From Roseateles subflavus (GTDB lineage Bacteria; Pseudomonadota; Gammaproteobacteria; Burkholderiales; Burkholderiaceae_C): 64,000 nucleotides of DNA. The notes beneath the pieces were generated by a model that saw only the letters and a list, made by a program, of their open reading frames with translations, was not told where the DNA came from and did not search any database. Positions 11,001-18,549 of the stretch are shown here, piece after piece; position 1 is the stretch's first letter, and each line of letters begins with the position of its first letter. The position numbers and the translations under genes were made by a program. The DNA lies in the NCBI RefSeq assembly GCF_030285365.1, contig NZ_JASVDS010000002.1:992001-1056000 (forward strand), in the 5' to 3' direction.

Positions 11001-11079
11001 TGACGCCTGCCGCAGTGGCGAGGCTTCGGGCGATGGAGGTGCTGGCGTGGCGCACCGGCCTGGCGAGGCGGACAGTCAA
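8038..11079 (-). CDS. Membrane-anchored PAS-GGDEF-EAL cyclic-di-GMP protein
   Basis: The 1013-aa protein has an N-terminal membrane sensor of about eight hydrophobic segments (residues 15-290, MASE-like), a PAS pair (around 310-560, with QARVMARDTYGHPSLLVASL and ILVTDPLQRVVDMNPGACTI), a GGDEF domain (about 580-730) and an EAL domain (about 745-1000). The GGDEF signature is altered to RIGGDGFG, so cyclase activity is doubtful. The EAL side is intact: GMEALLRW, VNVTARHLQSPDF, FALDDFGTGYSNLSYL, LKIDRSF and VIAEGVES. The likely role is c-di-GMP hydrolysis controlled by a membrane signal. The longest frame starts with TTG at 11079; a GTG at 11055 is an alternative. It lies 47 bp upstream of dnaG. 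Confidence 0.9.
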   Translation of the reverse strand: MTVRLARPVRHASTSIARSLATAAGVTVLLYLLLRLTQRLQLPVDHAWTQAGLLSLFLIGLLRGHWLTLPLLGLSSFVILRLGGVGTTAALAQVLNAGLAAAAAHAFLCRQEFKQSIDERRDQGLSLVASLGIAAPLVSLLPLMPGLEGVEQRWVSWNEAPAEGGLGLLFRWAAASTALTLSLPLALSLTPRPGTPREPASTGAVAASLALTLCLASSWLLHWPPLPALWLVLLTLLAWQSPPWISSLAALAVATSLGLHHGIHGLQETMEHGEEPSFEMACELLAAALLPMIVQLMRAGQRQQLQQWQTLFDASGLGLMHWRASEQLPRFSLRWQALSGSRGGKDLQQWLEHAHPLDRPRVAQAQERLLESEADDAQSESVELRVRPAGEWRWLQWQARVMARDTYGHPSLLVASLRDITGLKVAREREQLSAHLFQNVHEGILVTDPLQRVVDMNPGACTILGRERETLIGSACVLVDPEVLRFSGHPPDAVAEALEQHGQWEGPLRLRNAQGLTRMLQVRASLLHDEDGLLRYHVFTLQDRTQEEWQQSQLVRQNQFDDLTSLPNQTSFVSQLGQSLELARREGFMLCVCNLDLDHFATLNERHGRAAGDQTLIEMARRLRSSLRRTETWTDQMARIGGDGFGLILRCRSEDEARLALTRLLDVVRAPLYDIAPGSPLHLSASLGATLFPQDASDTETLMRHAAHALYRVKRSGRDGFELFDTDKRQRSEAKVLALGRMQEALDLGELRLHYQPKVDLRRGKVLGMEALLRWHDPERGLLLPGHFLPLLEHTGLGVRIGDWVIEQALKQAEQWASDGRPLRVAVNVTARHLQSPDFAQRLDELLARHRPGLARLLMLEVLESAALADVPATQRLLEHCRSLGVQFALDDFGTGYSNLSYLKQLPVDLLKIDRSFVQQMLSDAHDRALVEGVIGLARTFGCDVIAEGVESGAHAQALLALGCEQGQGHGIASAMPAELVPLWVQAFERAPDFDGRIGVPMPIAEPQTARPR

Positions 11080-11151
11080 GCGAGGCGGATTCGGGAAGAG
11101 GGACGGCGGACAAGGCGCGCCCGTGTGGCAGGCGCTCCAGGCGAACGGGCC

Positions 11152-11157
11152 ATGCTA
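11152..11157 (-). promoter_or_regulatory. Candidate -10 box of the GGDEF-EAL gene
   Basis: TAGCAT on the minus strand, about 72 nt before the TTG at 11079. Weak evidence: no -35 seen. Confidence 0.25.
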
Positions 11158-11243
11158 GCAGCGGCGCCCGCGTGCGCCCGCCTGCGCCGGGCCCCTCAGC
11201 CGTGGGGGCGGGAATGCCCGAATGGCCGCGTCGCGCCGGTCGC

Positions 11244-11278
11244 GGCGGTGAGGTGCGGTGAGGGGCGGTGAGGGGCGG
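11244..11278. repeat. Short 10-bp tandem repeat
   Basis: About 3.5 copies of a 10-bp unit GTGAGGGGCG (first copy with one change) between the H-NS terminator and the GGDEF-EAL gene. No function assigned. Confidence 0.6.
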
Positions 11279-11316
11279 CTCCCCCCGGAGAGGGCGCCTT
11301 CGGGAGCCCTGCAGGC

Positions 11317-11341
11317 AAGAAAAAAGCGGCCGAAGCCGCTT
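11317..11341 (-). terminator. Terminator of the H-NS-like gene
   Basis: Stem AAGCGGC / GCCGCTT (11324-11330, 11335-11341) with a TTCG tetraloop on the minus strand, followed by a T-run. It lies 23 bp past the stop of the H-NS-like gene. Confidence 0.9.
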
Positions 11342-11363
11342 GCGGGATGCAGGCCCGACCGGG

Positions 11364-11666
11364 TCAGACGTGGAAGTCTTCCAGCTTGGCGCCTGCGGCG
11401 ATGGCCGCCTTGAGCCACTTCGGCTGCAGGCCGCGGCCGCTCCAGCTTTCGCCGGTGGCCTGGTTGCGGTACTTGGCCGCAACCTTGCTGGCGGGCTTGG
11501 CGGGCTTGGCCGGACGCGAGCCGAGGTCAGCCGCGGTGAGGCCGTAGTCGGCCATCAGGGAACGAACCTTGGCGATGGCCTCGCTCCGCTCCTTGTCCTT
11601 GGTTTCAGCGATCTGCTGATCCAGCGCGGCTCGTTGAGCCAGCAATTCCTTCAGTGATGAAGCCAT
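11364..11666 (-). CDS. H-NS-like nucleoid protein
   Basis: A 100-aa member of the H-NS/BpH3 family common in Burkholderiales. The N-terminal half is a coiled-coil dimerisation region (LKELLAQRAALDQQIAETKDKERSEAIAKV split by charged residues), followed by a Lys/Pro/Ala linker (SRPAKPAKPASKVAAKYRN). The C-terminal DNA-binding motif reads ATGESWSGRGLQPKWLKAAI, with the AT-hook-like SWSGRGLQPKWL core. It is expected to bind and silence AT-rich DNA. It is monocistronic with a good terminator. The leader region (11667-11853) is relatively AT-rich; a TACAAT box at 11713-11718 could be its -10. Confidence 0.9.
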   Translation of the reverse strand: MASSLKELLAQRAALDQQIAETKDKERSEAIAKVRSLMADYGLTAADLGSRPAKPAKPASKVAAKYRNQATGESWSGRGLQPKWLKAAIAAGAKLEDFHV

Positions 11667-11712
11667 TTTTCAACCCTCGCGCGGTACTGAGAACCAATTG
11701 TCTCTGGCTGGA

Positions 11713-11718
11713 ATTGTA
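11713..11718 (-). promoter_or_regulatory. Candidate -10 box of the H-NS-like gene
   Basis: TACAAT on the minus strand, 46 nt before the ATG, in a stretch of lower GC. The -35 is poor. Confidence 0.35.
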
Positions 11719-11853
11719 GTTAGATATTCCAGAATCCGTGCAGCCTTGAATATTGGGCTTGCAGCTTTGAGCTTTTTGCAACGTCTGACAGGGGTTTCCC
11801 GCCGGGAAATTGCTCCTACAAACTCCCGTCATTCCGGAGTGCCGGCAGGCATG

Positions 11854-11878
11854 AAAAAGGCCCGGATTAACCGGGCCT
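11854..11878 (-). terminator. Terminator of argA-yggX
   Basis: Stem AGGCCCGG / CCGGGCCT (11858-11865, 11871-11878) with a 5-nt loop and TTTTT on the minus strand. It lies about 58 bp past yggX. Confidence 0.9.
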
Positions 11879-11935
11879 GGCTGCATGCGGGCGCGACGTG
11901 CGGGCTGCGGACCGCGCAGGCCGGGTTTTCCCTGT

Positions 11936-12208
11936 TCAGGCGGACGGCGGCACGTAACCGGCCGGCTGCTCGGCGCCGCCACCGAAGAAAAACTGCTCCA
12001 TCTGCCGTGCCAGATACTGGCGGGCGCGCTGGTCGGCCAGATTCAGGCGGTTTTCGTTCACCAGCATGGTCTGGTGCTTCATCCACAGCTGCCAAGCTTC
12101 CTTGCTGACGTTGTCGTAGATGCGCTTGCCCAGTTCTCCCGGGTAGGGAGCAAAGTCCAGGCCTTCGCCTTCCTTGTTCAGATAGGTGCATTGCACGGTG
12201 CGGGCCAT
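11936..12208 (-). CDS. yggX: Probable Fe(2+)-trafficking protein YggX
   Basis: The 90-aa protein matches the small YggX family (about 90 aa) along its length: [19 protein letters not shown] with the single conserved Cys7, [19 protein letters not shown], and [19 protein letters not shown]. Family members protect Fe-S clusters from oxidation and help iron traffic in the cytoplasm. The ATG at 12208 has a GAGGAA ribosome site 7 nt upstream; an in-frame extension to 12274 has no support. argA lies 88 bp upstream on the same strand and a terminator follows, so argA and yggX probably form an operon. Confidence 0.95.
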   Translation of the reverse strand: MARTVQCTYLNKEGEGLDFAPYPGELGKRIYDNVSKEAWQLWMKHQTMLVNENRLNLADQRARQYLARQMEQFFFGGGAEQPAGYVPPSA

Positions 12209-12296
12209 GGTATTCCTCGTCGATTTCGGGTTTGTTGAATGCAGCGCCGCACTGTAGCGTGCGGCGAAAAACATAGGGAAACTGGGGCTGCTGGGC

Positions 12297-13634
12297 TCAG
12301 AGCTTCTTCACCAGCACCTGCGAGCGGCGGTCCCAGTTGTACTTGCGCTTGCGCTCTTCGGGCAGCCAGTCCGGATCGACTTGCGCGAAACCGCGCTTGA
12401 TGAACCAGTGCATGGTGCGCGTGGTGAGCACGAAGATGCTGTTCAGGCCCATGGCCTTGGCGCGTTGCTCCACGCGCTTGAGGATGCGGTCGCCGTCGCC
12501 CTGGCCCTGCACGGCGGGCGAGACGGTCAGGGCCGCCATTTCGGCGGTCTTGGCTTCCACGTACGGATACAGCGCGGCGCAGCCGAAGATCACGCCATCG
12601 TGCTCGATCACGGAGTACAGCTCGATGTCGCGCTCGATTTCCGTGCGGTCGCGCTTGACCAGGGTGCCGTCGCGCTCGAAGGGCTCGATCAGCGCAATGA
12701 TGCCGCCGATGTCGTCGGCATTGGCCTCGCGCAGGCTTTCGAGTTTCTCGTCCACCACCATGGTGCCGATGCCGTCGTGGGTGTAAACCTCCTGCAGCAG
12801 CGCGCCATCCACGGCCAGCGGCAGTATGTGCGAGCGCTCCACGCCCGCCTGGCAGGCTTTCACGCAATGCTGGAGATAGAAATTGACGTCCAGCGGGTCG
12901 GTCGGGGTGGGTTTGCCGGCGAGCATGCGCTCGGCGTCGGCCAGGGCCAGTTCCGTGTCGATGGCGCTGTCCGGGTCGCCCGGGTTTTCAGGAACCCCTG
13001 CCACCTCGCAGACGAAAAGGAGTTTGTCGGCCTGCAGGGCAATCGCCGTGCTGGTGGCGACGTCTTCCATGCTGAGATTGAAGGCCTCGCCCGTCGGGGA
13101 GAAACCAAAAGGCGAGAGCAGCACCACGGCGCCGGTATCCAGGGCGCGCTGGATGGCGGTGGCATCCACCTTGCGGACCAGGCCGCTGTGCTGGAAATCC
13201 ACGCCATCGACGATACCCACCGGCCGCGCCGTCAGGAAATTGCCCGACACCACGCGCACGGCGGCGTTGGCCATGGGGGTATTGGGCAAACCCTGGGAAA
13301 AGGCGGCCTCGATCTCGAAACGCAATTGCCCCGCGGCCTCCTGCGCGCAGTCCAGCGCGATGGCGTCGGTGACGCGCATGCCATGGCTGTAGCGCGAGGT
13401 CTGGCCCTTGGCGGCGAGCTGCTCGTTGACCTGGGGGCGGAAACCATGGACGAGCACGATGTTGATGCCCATGGCGTGCATGATGGAGAGGTCCTGCACG
13501 AAGGCATTGAGCTTGCCCGCGGCGACCAGCTCCCCGGTCATCCCGACCACGAAGGTTTCGCCCCGGTAGGCGTGGATATAGGGCGCCACGGCGCGAAACC
13601 AGGGCACGAAAGTATGGGGAAAGACCAGGCTCAT
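12297..13634 (-). CDS. argA: Amino-acid N-acetyltransferase (N-acetylglutamate synthase)
   Basis: The protein makes N-acetylglutamate from glutamate and acetyl-CoA, the first step of arginine synthesis. The 445-aa length equals the classical ArgA type: an amino-acid-kinase-like domain (about 1-290; [50 protein letters not shown] split by frame) that binds the arginine inhibitor, then a C-terminal GNAT acetyltransferase domain ([50 protein letters not shown]). A CACAAT box ends 8 nt before the ATG. argH lies about 38 kb away. Confidence 0.97.
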   Translation of the reverse strand: MSLVFPHTFVPWFRAVAPYIHAYRGETFVVGMTGELVAAGKLNAFVQDLSIMHAMGINIVLVHGFRPQVNEQLAAKGQTSRYSHGMRVTDAIALDCAQEAAGQLRFEIEAAFSQGLPNTPMANAAVRVVSGNFLTARPVGIVDGVDFQHSGLVRKVDATAIQRALDTGAVVLLSPFGFSPTGEAFNLSMEDVATSTAIALQADKLLFVCEVAGVPENPGDPDSAIDTELALADAERMLAGKPTPTDPLDVNFYLQHCVKACQAGVERSHILPLAVDGALLQEVYTHDGIGTMVVDEKLESLREANADDIGGIIALIEPFERDGTLVKRDRTEIERDIELYSVIEHDGVIFGCAALYPYVEAKTAEMAALTVSPAVQGQGDGDRILKRVEQRAKAMGLNSIFVLTTRTMHWFIKRGFAQVDPDWLPEERKRKYNWDRRSQVLVKKL

Positions 13635-13642
13635 GGCACGCG

Positions 13643-13648
13643 ATTGTG
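13643..13648 (-). promoter_or_regulatory. -10 box next to argA start
   Basis: CACAAT on the minus strand, 8 nt before the ATG at 13634; predicted near-leaderless start. Confidence 0.4.
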
Positions 13649-13786
13649 CCGCAGGCTGCGGGCTTTCCCCGATCCTGCCGGTGCGGGCGTGGCCCGGGCC
13701 GTCGGCACTTGCGAAGCCGGCGATCGCGCCGGACGATGTCGGTTCGGCGATGTCACCAACCCTCCCATTTTCAGAGGAGATCGAGC

Positions 13787-14173
13787 ATGGATGTCTTCAC
13801 TGTCCCTGGCGCCTTCAGCTGGTCGGAACTCATGACCAGCGACCCCGCAAAGGCCGCCGAGTTCTATGGGGGACTGTTCGGCTGGACGATCGAGCCCATG
13901 GACATGCCCGTCGGCCGCTACTACGTGGCCAAGGTGGGCGATGTCGCCGTCGGCGGCCTGATGGCCTGCCCGGAAGGCGGTCCCGCCGTGCCTCCGGCCT
14001 GGGGCAGCTACGTGACCGTGGCGGACGTGGACGAGACCGTGCGCCGCTGTGTCGCCCTGGGCGGCCAGGTGCTGATGCCGGCCATGGACGTGCCGACGGT
14101 GGGCCGGATGGCCTGCCTCCAGGATCCGCAGGGGGCGGCGATCAACGTCATCACCTACGTTCCGCGCGGCTGA
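13787..14173 (+). CDS. VOC family (glyoxalase/bleomycin-resistance fold) protein
   Basis: The 128-aa protein has the paired beta-alpha-beta-beta-beta layout of the vicinal oxygen chelate family: FSWSELMTSDPAKAAEFYGG (first module), YYVAKVGDVAVGGLMA, SYVTVADVDETVRRCVALGG and CLQDPQGAAINVITYV (second module). The substrate cannot be told. The ATG at 13787 has a strong AGAGGAGA ribosome site 7 nt upstream; the open frame extends further but without a start signal. It is divergent from argA (152 bp between starts) and 77 bp before hrpA. Confidence 0.88.
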   Translation: MDVFTVPGAFSWSELMTSDPAKAAEFYGGLFGWTIEPMDMPVGRYYVAKVGDVAVGGLMACPEGGPAVPPAWGSYVTVADVDETVRRCVALGGQVLMPAMDVPTVGRMACLQDPQGAAINVITYVPRG

Positions 14174-14235
14174 GCCGCCCCAGGCGGCGCCGGGGGTGTC
14201 CGGGTCTTCTTCCGGCAGGGTGCGCGCGGGGCACG

Positions 14236-14241
14236 GATAAT
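14236..14241 (+). promoter_or_regulatory. -10 box next to hrpA start
   Basis: GATAAT with 9 nt to the GTG at 14251; predicted near-leaderless start. Confidence 0.45.
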
Positions 14242-14250
14242 CCGCGCGCC

Positions 14251-17200
14251 GTGAATTCCAAGAAGAACCCACCCTCCGCGCTCGCCGCGGCCTTTGCCGA
14301 GGCCGCCGCCCGCCCTGCCACCGACACGCCGGCGCCGTCGCCGCGGCCCCGTGCCGAGCGGCCGTCTGGCCCATGGCCCGAGGCGCCCGAGCGTCCGGAT
14401 CGGCAGACGCGGCCGGCGGGGGGAAGGGCCCAGGACACCGAACGCCCGCCGCGCCCGCCACGGCCGGCCGGAGCGCCTCGCACGCCGACGGCGCCCCCGC
14501 CGTCCCAGCCGCCGCAGGCGTCTCGGGCGCCGCGCGAGCGCCGGCCCCAGCGGGACCTGCCTGCCAATCCACTCCCGCCCATCACCTTCCCCGAGAACCT
14601 GCCGGTCTCGGCGCGGCGGGAGGAGATCGCTCAGCTGATGAGCGAGCACCAGGTGATCATCGTCTGTGGCGAGACGGGCTCGGGCAAGACCACGCAGCTG
14701 CCCAAGATCGCCCTGGCCCTGGGGCGCGGGCGGGCCAATGGCGGCGGGCTGATCGGCCATACGCAGCCGCGCCGGATCGCCGCCTCCAGCGTGGCCAAGC
14801 GCATCGCCGACGAGCTCAAGACGCCGCTGGGCGAGATCGTCGGCTACAAGGTCCGCTTCCAGGACCGCCTGCAGCCCGGCGCCAGCGTCAAGCTGATGAC
14901 GGACGGCATCCTGCTGGCCGAGACACAGACCGACCCGCTGCTGCGGGCCTATGACACGCTGATCATCGACGAGGCGCACGAGCGCAGCCTCAACATCGAC
15001 TTCCTGCTCGGCTATCTGCGCGAGATCCTCGCCCGCCGGCCCGAGCTCAAGGTGGTCGTCACCTCGGCCACGATCGACGCCGAGCGCTTCGCCGCGCATT
15101 TCGCCTCGGCCAAGGGGCCGGCGCCGGTGGTGATGGTCTCCGGCCGCACCTTCCCCGTGGAGCAGCGCTACCGGCCCTTCGAGGAGAGCCGCGAGTACGA
15201 CCTCAACAGCGCCATCTGCGACGGCGTCGACGAGCTGTGGCGCGAGGGCTCCGGCGATGTGCTGGTGTTCCTGCCCGGCGAGCGCGAGATCCGCGAGGCC
15301 GCCGAGGCCCTGCGCAAGCATCATCCGCCCGGCGTGGAAGTGCTGCCGCTGTTCGCGCGGCTGTCGCAGCAGGAGCAGGACCGCGTCTTCGAGACCGGCG
15401 GTGCGCCGCGCATCGTGCTGGCCACCAACGTCGCCGAGACCTCGCTGACCGTGCCGGGCATCCGCTACGTGATCGATGCCGGCACGGCCCGCGTCAAGCG
15501 CTACAGCTACCGCAACAAGGTCGAGCAGCTGCAGATCGAGCCCGTGAGCCAGGCCGCCGCCAACCAGCGCGCCGGCCGTTGCGGCCGCGTGGCCAACGGC
15601 ATCTGCATCCGGCTCTACGACGAGAAGGACTTCCTCGGCCGCCCACGCTTCACCGACCCGGAGATCCTGCGCTCGTCCCTGGCCGGCGTGATCCTGCGCA
15701 TGAAGGCGCTGCACCTGGGCACGGTGGAGGACTTCCCCTTCATCGAGCCCCCGCCGCGCAAGGCCATCGCCGACGGCTACCAGCTGCTGGCCGAGCTGGG
15801 CGCCGTAGACGACCGCAACGAGCTGACCGACATCGGCAAGGAGCTCTCCAGGCTGCCGCTGGATCCGCGCGTGGGCCGCATGATCCTCGAGGCCAAGCGC
15901 CGAGACGCGCTGACCGAGGTGCTCATCATCGCCAGTGCGCTGAGCGGCCAGGACGTGCGCGACCGGCCGATGGAGCAGCAGCAGCAGGCCGATGAGAAGC
16001 ACAAGAAGTTCGACGACGAGAAGTCGGAGTTCATGGGCTATCTCAAGCTCTGGAAGTGGATCGAGGAAGGCCGGGGCGGGCAGGGCGAGCACAAGCTCTC
16101 CAACCGCCGCTACGAGCAGCTGCTGCGGGACAACTTCGTGAGCCCGCGCCGCGTGCGCGAGTGGCGGGACATCCACTCGCAGCTGCACACCGTGGTGGCC
16201 GAGCATGGCTGGCGCCTCAACGGCAGCCCGGCCACCTACGACCAGGTGCACCTCTCGATGCTGGCGGGCTTCCTGGGCAATATCGGCTGCAAGAGCGACG
16301 ACGACGAGTGGTACCTCGGCGCGCGCGGCATCAAGTTCTGGCGCCATCCCGGCGCGCACCTGTCCAAGAAGCCGGGCCGCTGGATCGTGGCGGCCGAGCT
16401 GGTGGACACCACGCGGCTGTTCGGCCGCGGCCTCGCCAACATCGACATCAACTGGATCGCCCCGCTGGCCGGCCATCTGCTCAAGACCCAGCTGCTGGAG
16501 CCGCATTGGGAGAAGAAGGCGGCCGAGGTGGTGGCGCTGGAGCGGGCGACGCTCTACGGCATCGTCATCTACAACAACCGCCGCGTGAACTTCGGTCGCG
16601 TGGACCCGGTGGCCGCACGCGACATCTTCATCCGCGAGGCCCTGGTCAACGGCGAGTGGGACACGAAGCTGCCCTTCCTGGCCCACAACCAGAAGCAGAT
16701 CGCCAAGGTGGAGGAGCTGGAGCACAAGTCCCGCCGCCAGGACGTGCTGGTGGACGAGGGGCTGATCTACGCCTACTACGACCAGCAGCTGCCCGCCGAG
16801 GTCTGCTCGGGCGCGACCTTCGAGAAGTGGTACCGCGAGGCGAGCCGCGGCAACCCGCGCCTGCTGCACCTGAGCCGCGACGAGCTGATGCGCCACGAGG
16901 CTGCCGGCATCACCAGCAACGCCTTCCCGAAGATGCTTCGCCTGGGCGGCGTGGACTGCAAGACCGAGTACCTGCACCAGCCGGGCGATGCGCGCGACGG
17001 CGTCACGGTCACCGTGCCCATCTTCGCGCTCAACCAGGTCAACGAGGACCAGTGCGAGTGGCTCGTCCCCGGCATGCTGGAGGCCAAGCTGCTGGCGCTG
17101 CTCAAGAGCCTCTACCAGAAGCCCCGTGCACGCCTCACGCCGCTGCCGGACTTCGTGGCGGAGTTCGTCGAGCTGAATCCCTTCGCCCAGGGGAGCCTGC

Positions 17201-18381
17201 TGGACGTGCTGGTGAAGGCCGTGCGCGAGCGCAGCCAGATCGCCGTGCAGCGCAACGACTTCAAGCTGGAGCAGGTGCCACCGCATCTGTTCATGAACTT
17301 CCGCGTGGTGGACGAGCATGGCCGCCAGCTGGGGCAGGGCCGCAACCTGGCTGCGCTCAAGGCGGAGCTCGGCGCGCAGGCGCGATCGGCCTTCCAGGCG
17401 TTGGCCGCGCTGAAGCTGCAGAGCCAGACCGGCGCTGAGGCGCCCCCGGCGCCCGCACCCATCCCCACGCCGGGCGGCGGCAAGGCCTTGCGCGCCGAGG
17501 TGCGCATGCCCGCGCCCAAGCCGCAGACGGCGGCCCAGGCCTACACCGCCTGGACCTTCGGCGAGCTGCCGGAGCTGATGGAGATCCAGAAGGGCGGGCA
17601 GACGCTCATCGGCTTCCCCGCCTTGATCGACAAGGGCGCGCACGTCGAGATCGAGGTCTTCGACGAGCCCGAGGTCGCCGCCGCCCGCCACCGGTCCGGC
17701 CTGCGCCGCCTCGTCGCCCTGCAGATCCGCGAGCCGCTGAAGTACCTCGAGAAGAACGTCCCCGACCTCACCAAGATGGCGGTGGCCTTCATGAGCCTGG
17801 GCACGGCCGAGGAGCTGCGCGACCAGATCATCGACGTCGCCCTGGATCGCGCCTTCCTGGCCGACCCGCTGCCGACGGACGAGTTCAGCTTCAAGGCCCG
17901 CATCGAGGAGGGCCGCACGCGGCTGAACCTCATCGCGCAGGAGGTCGCGCGGCTCAGCGGCACGGTGCTGGTGGAGTACCAGGCCGCACTGCGCAAGCTC
18001 AAGGACAGCCGCGCGCCGAAGGAGGTGGCGGACGACATCCAGGCGCAGCTGCAGCGGCTGTGCGGCAAGCGCTTCGTGCTGCAGACGCCCTGGGCGCAGC
18101 TGCAGCACTATCCGCGCTATCTCAAGGGCATCACCCTGCGGCTCGACAAGCTCCGGGCCGACGCCGCCCGTGATGCGAAGTGGATGTCCGAGTACCGGCC
18201 GCTGGAGCAGCGCTGGCAGCGACGGCTGGCCGAGCTCAAGGGCACGTCGGACGCCCGCATGGACGACTTCCGCTGGCAGCTGGAGGAACTGCGCGTGAGC
18301 CTCTTCGCCCAGGAGCTGCGCACGCCGCAGCCGGTCAGCGTCAAGCGCCTGGAAAAGGTCTGGACGCAGCTGAGCCACTGA
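14251..18381 (+). CDS. hrpA: ATP-dependent RNA helicase HrpA
   Basis: A 1376-aa DEAH-box helicase. Residues 1-115 are a Pro/Arg-rich disordered extension. The helicase core follows: Walker A GETGSGKTTQLP (about 140-151), DEAHERSLNIDFLLGYL (about 240), TSATIDAERFAAHF, and motif VI QRAGRCGRVANG. The helicase-associated, OB-fold and long C-terminal DUF3418-type regions complete the HrpA layout (about 1300 aa in E. coli). HrpA rescues collided ribosomes by acting on mRNA. The start is GTG at 14251, close behind a GATAAT box and without a clear Shine-Dalgarno, so the exact start is less certain than the gene. A strong GC hairpin at 18398-18432 follows but has no T-run. Confidence 0.96.
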   Translation: MNSKKNPPSALAAAFAEAAARPATDTPAPSPRPRAERPSGPWPEAPERPDRQTRPAGGRAQDTERPPRPPRPAGAPRTPTAPPPSQPPQASRAPRERRPQRDLPANPLPPITFPENLPVSARREEIAQLMSEHQVIIVCGETGSGKTTQLPKIALALGRGRANGGGLIGHTQPRRIAASSVAKRIADELKTPLGEIVGYKVRFQDRLQPGASVKLMTDGILLAETQTDPLLRAYDTLIIDEAHERSLNIDFLLGYLREILARRPELKVVVTSATIDAERFAAHFASAKGPAPVVMVSGRTFPVEQRYRPFEESREYDLNSAICDGVDELWREGSGDVLVFLPGEREIREAAEALRKHHPPGVEVLPLFARLSQQEQDRVFETGGAPRIVLATNVAETSLTVPGIRYVIDAGTARVKRYSYRNKVEQLQIEPVSQAAANQRAGRCGRVANGICIRLYDEKDFLGRPRFTDPEILRSSLAGVILRMKALHLGTVEDFPFIEPPPRKAIADGYQLLAELGAVDDRNELTDIGKELSRLPLDPRVGRMILEAKRRDALTEVLIIASALSGQDVRDRPMEQQQQADEKHKKFDDEKSEFMGYLKLWKWIEEGRGGQGEHKLSNRRYEQLLRDNFVSPRRVREWRDIHSQLHTVVAEHGWRLNGSPATYDQVHLSMLAGFLGNIGCKSDDDEWYLGARGIKFWRHPGAHLSKKPGRWIVAAELVDTTRLFGRGLANIDINWIAPLAGHLLKTQLLEPHWEKKAAEVVALERATLYGIVIYNNRRVNFGRVDPVAARDIFIREALVNGEWDTKLPFLAHNQKQIAKVEELEHKSRRQDVLVDEGLIYAYYDQQLPAEVCSGATFEKWYREASRGNPRLLHLSRDELMRHEAAGITSNAFPKMLRLGGVDCKTEYLHQPGDARDGVTVTVPIFALNQVNEDQCEWLVPGMLEAKLLALLKSLYQKPRARLTPLPDFVAEFVELNPFAQGSLLDVLVKAVRERSQIAVQRNDFKLEQVPPHLFMNFRVVDEHGRQLGQGRNLAALKAELGAQARSAFQALAALKLQSQTGAEAPPAPAPIPTPGGGKALRAEVRMPAPKPQTAAQAYTAWTFGELPELMEIQKGGQTLIGFPALIDKGAHVEIEVFDEPEVAAARHRSGLRRLVALQIREPLKYLEKNVPDLTKMAVAFMSLGTAEELRDQIIDVALDRAFLADPLPTDEFSFKARIEEGRTRLNLIAQEVARLSGTVLVEYQAALRKLKDSRAPKEVADDIQAQLQRLCGKRFVLQTPWAQLQHYPRYLKGITLRLDKLRADAARDAKWMSEYRPLEQRWQRRLAELKGTSDARMDDFRWQLEELRVSLFAQELRTPQPVSVKRLEKVWTQLSH

Positions 18382-18549
18382 GGGCACGCGTCCCTGACTC
18401 CCCGGGGCGGCGTGAATTCGCCACGCCGGGGCCCAGAAGCTGAAAAACCTGTGATGCGGGCACCAGTTCAGGCTATGCCGGGCTGGCGCTTCGCGCTCAA
18501 ATAGCGCACGTTGGGGGTCGGGCCGCTCGGGTGCCGGCTGCCCGTCACA

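Noticed and set aside
18398-18432. GC-rich hairpin after hrpA as a terminator
   Set aside because: The stem is strong but no T-run follows on either strand.
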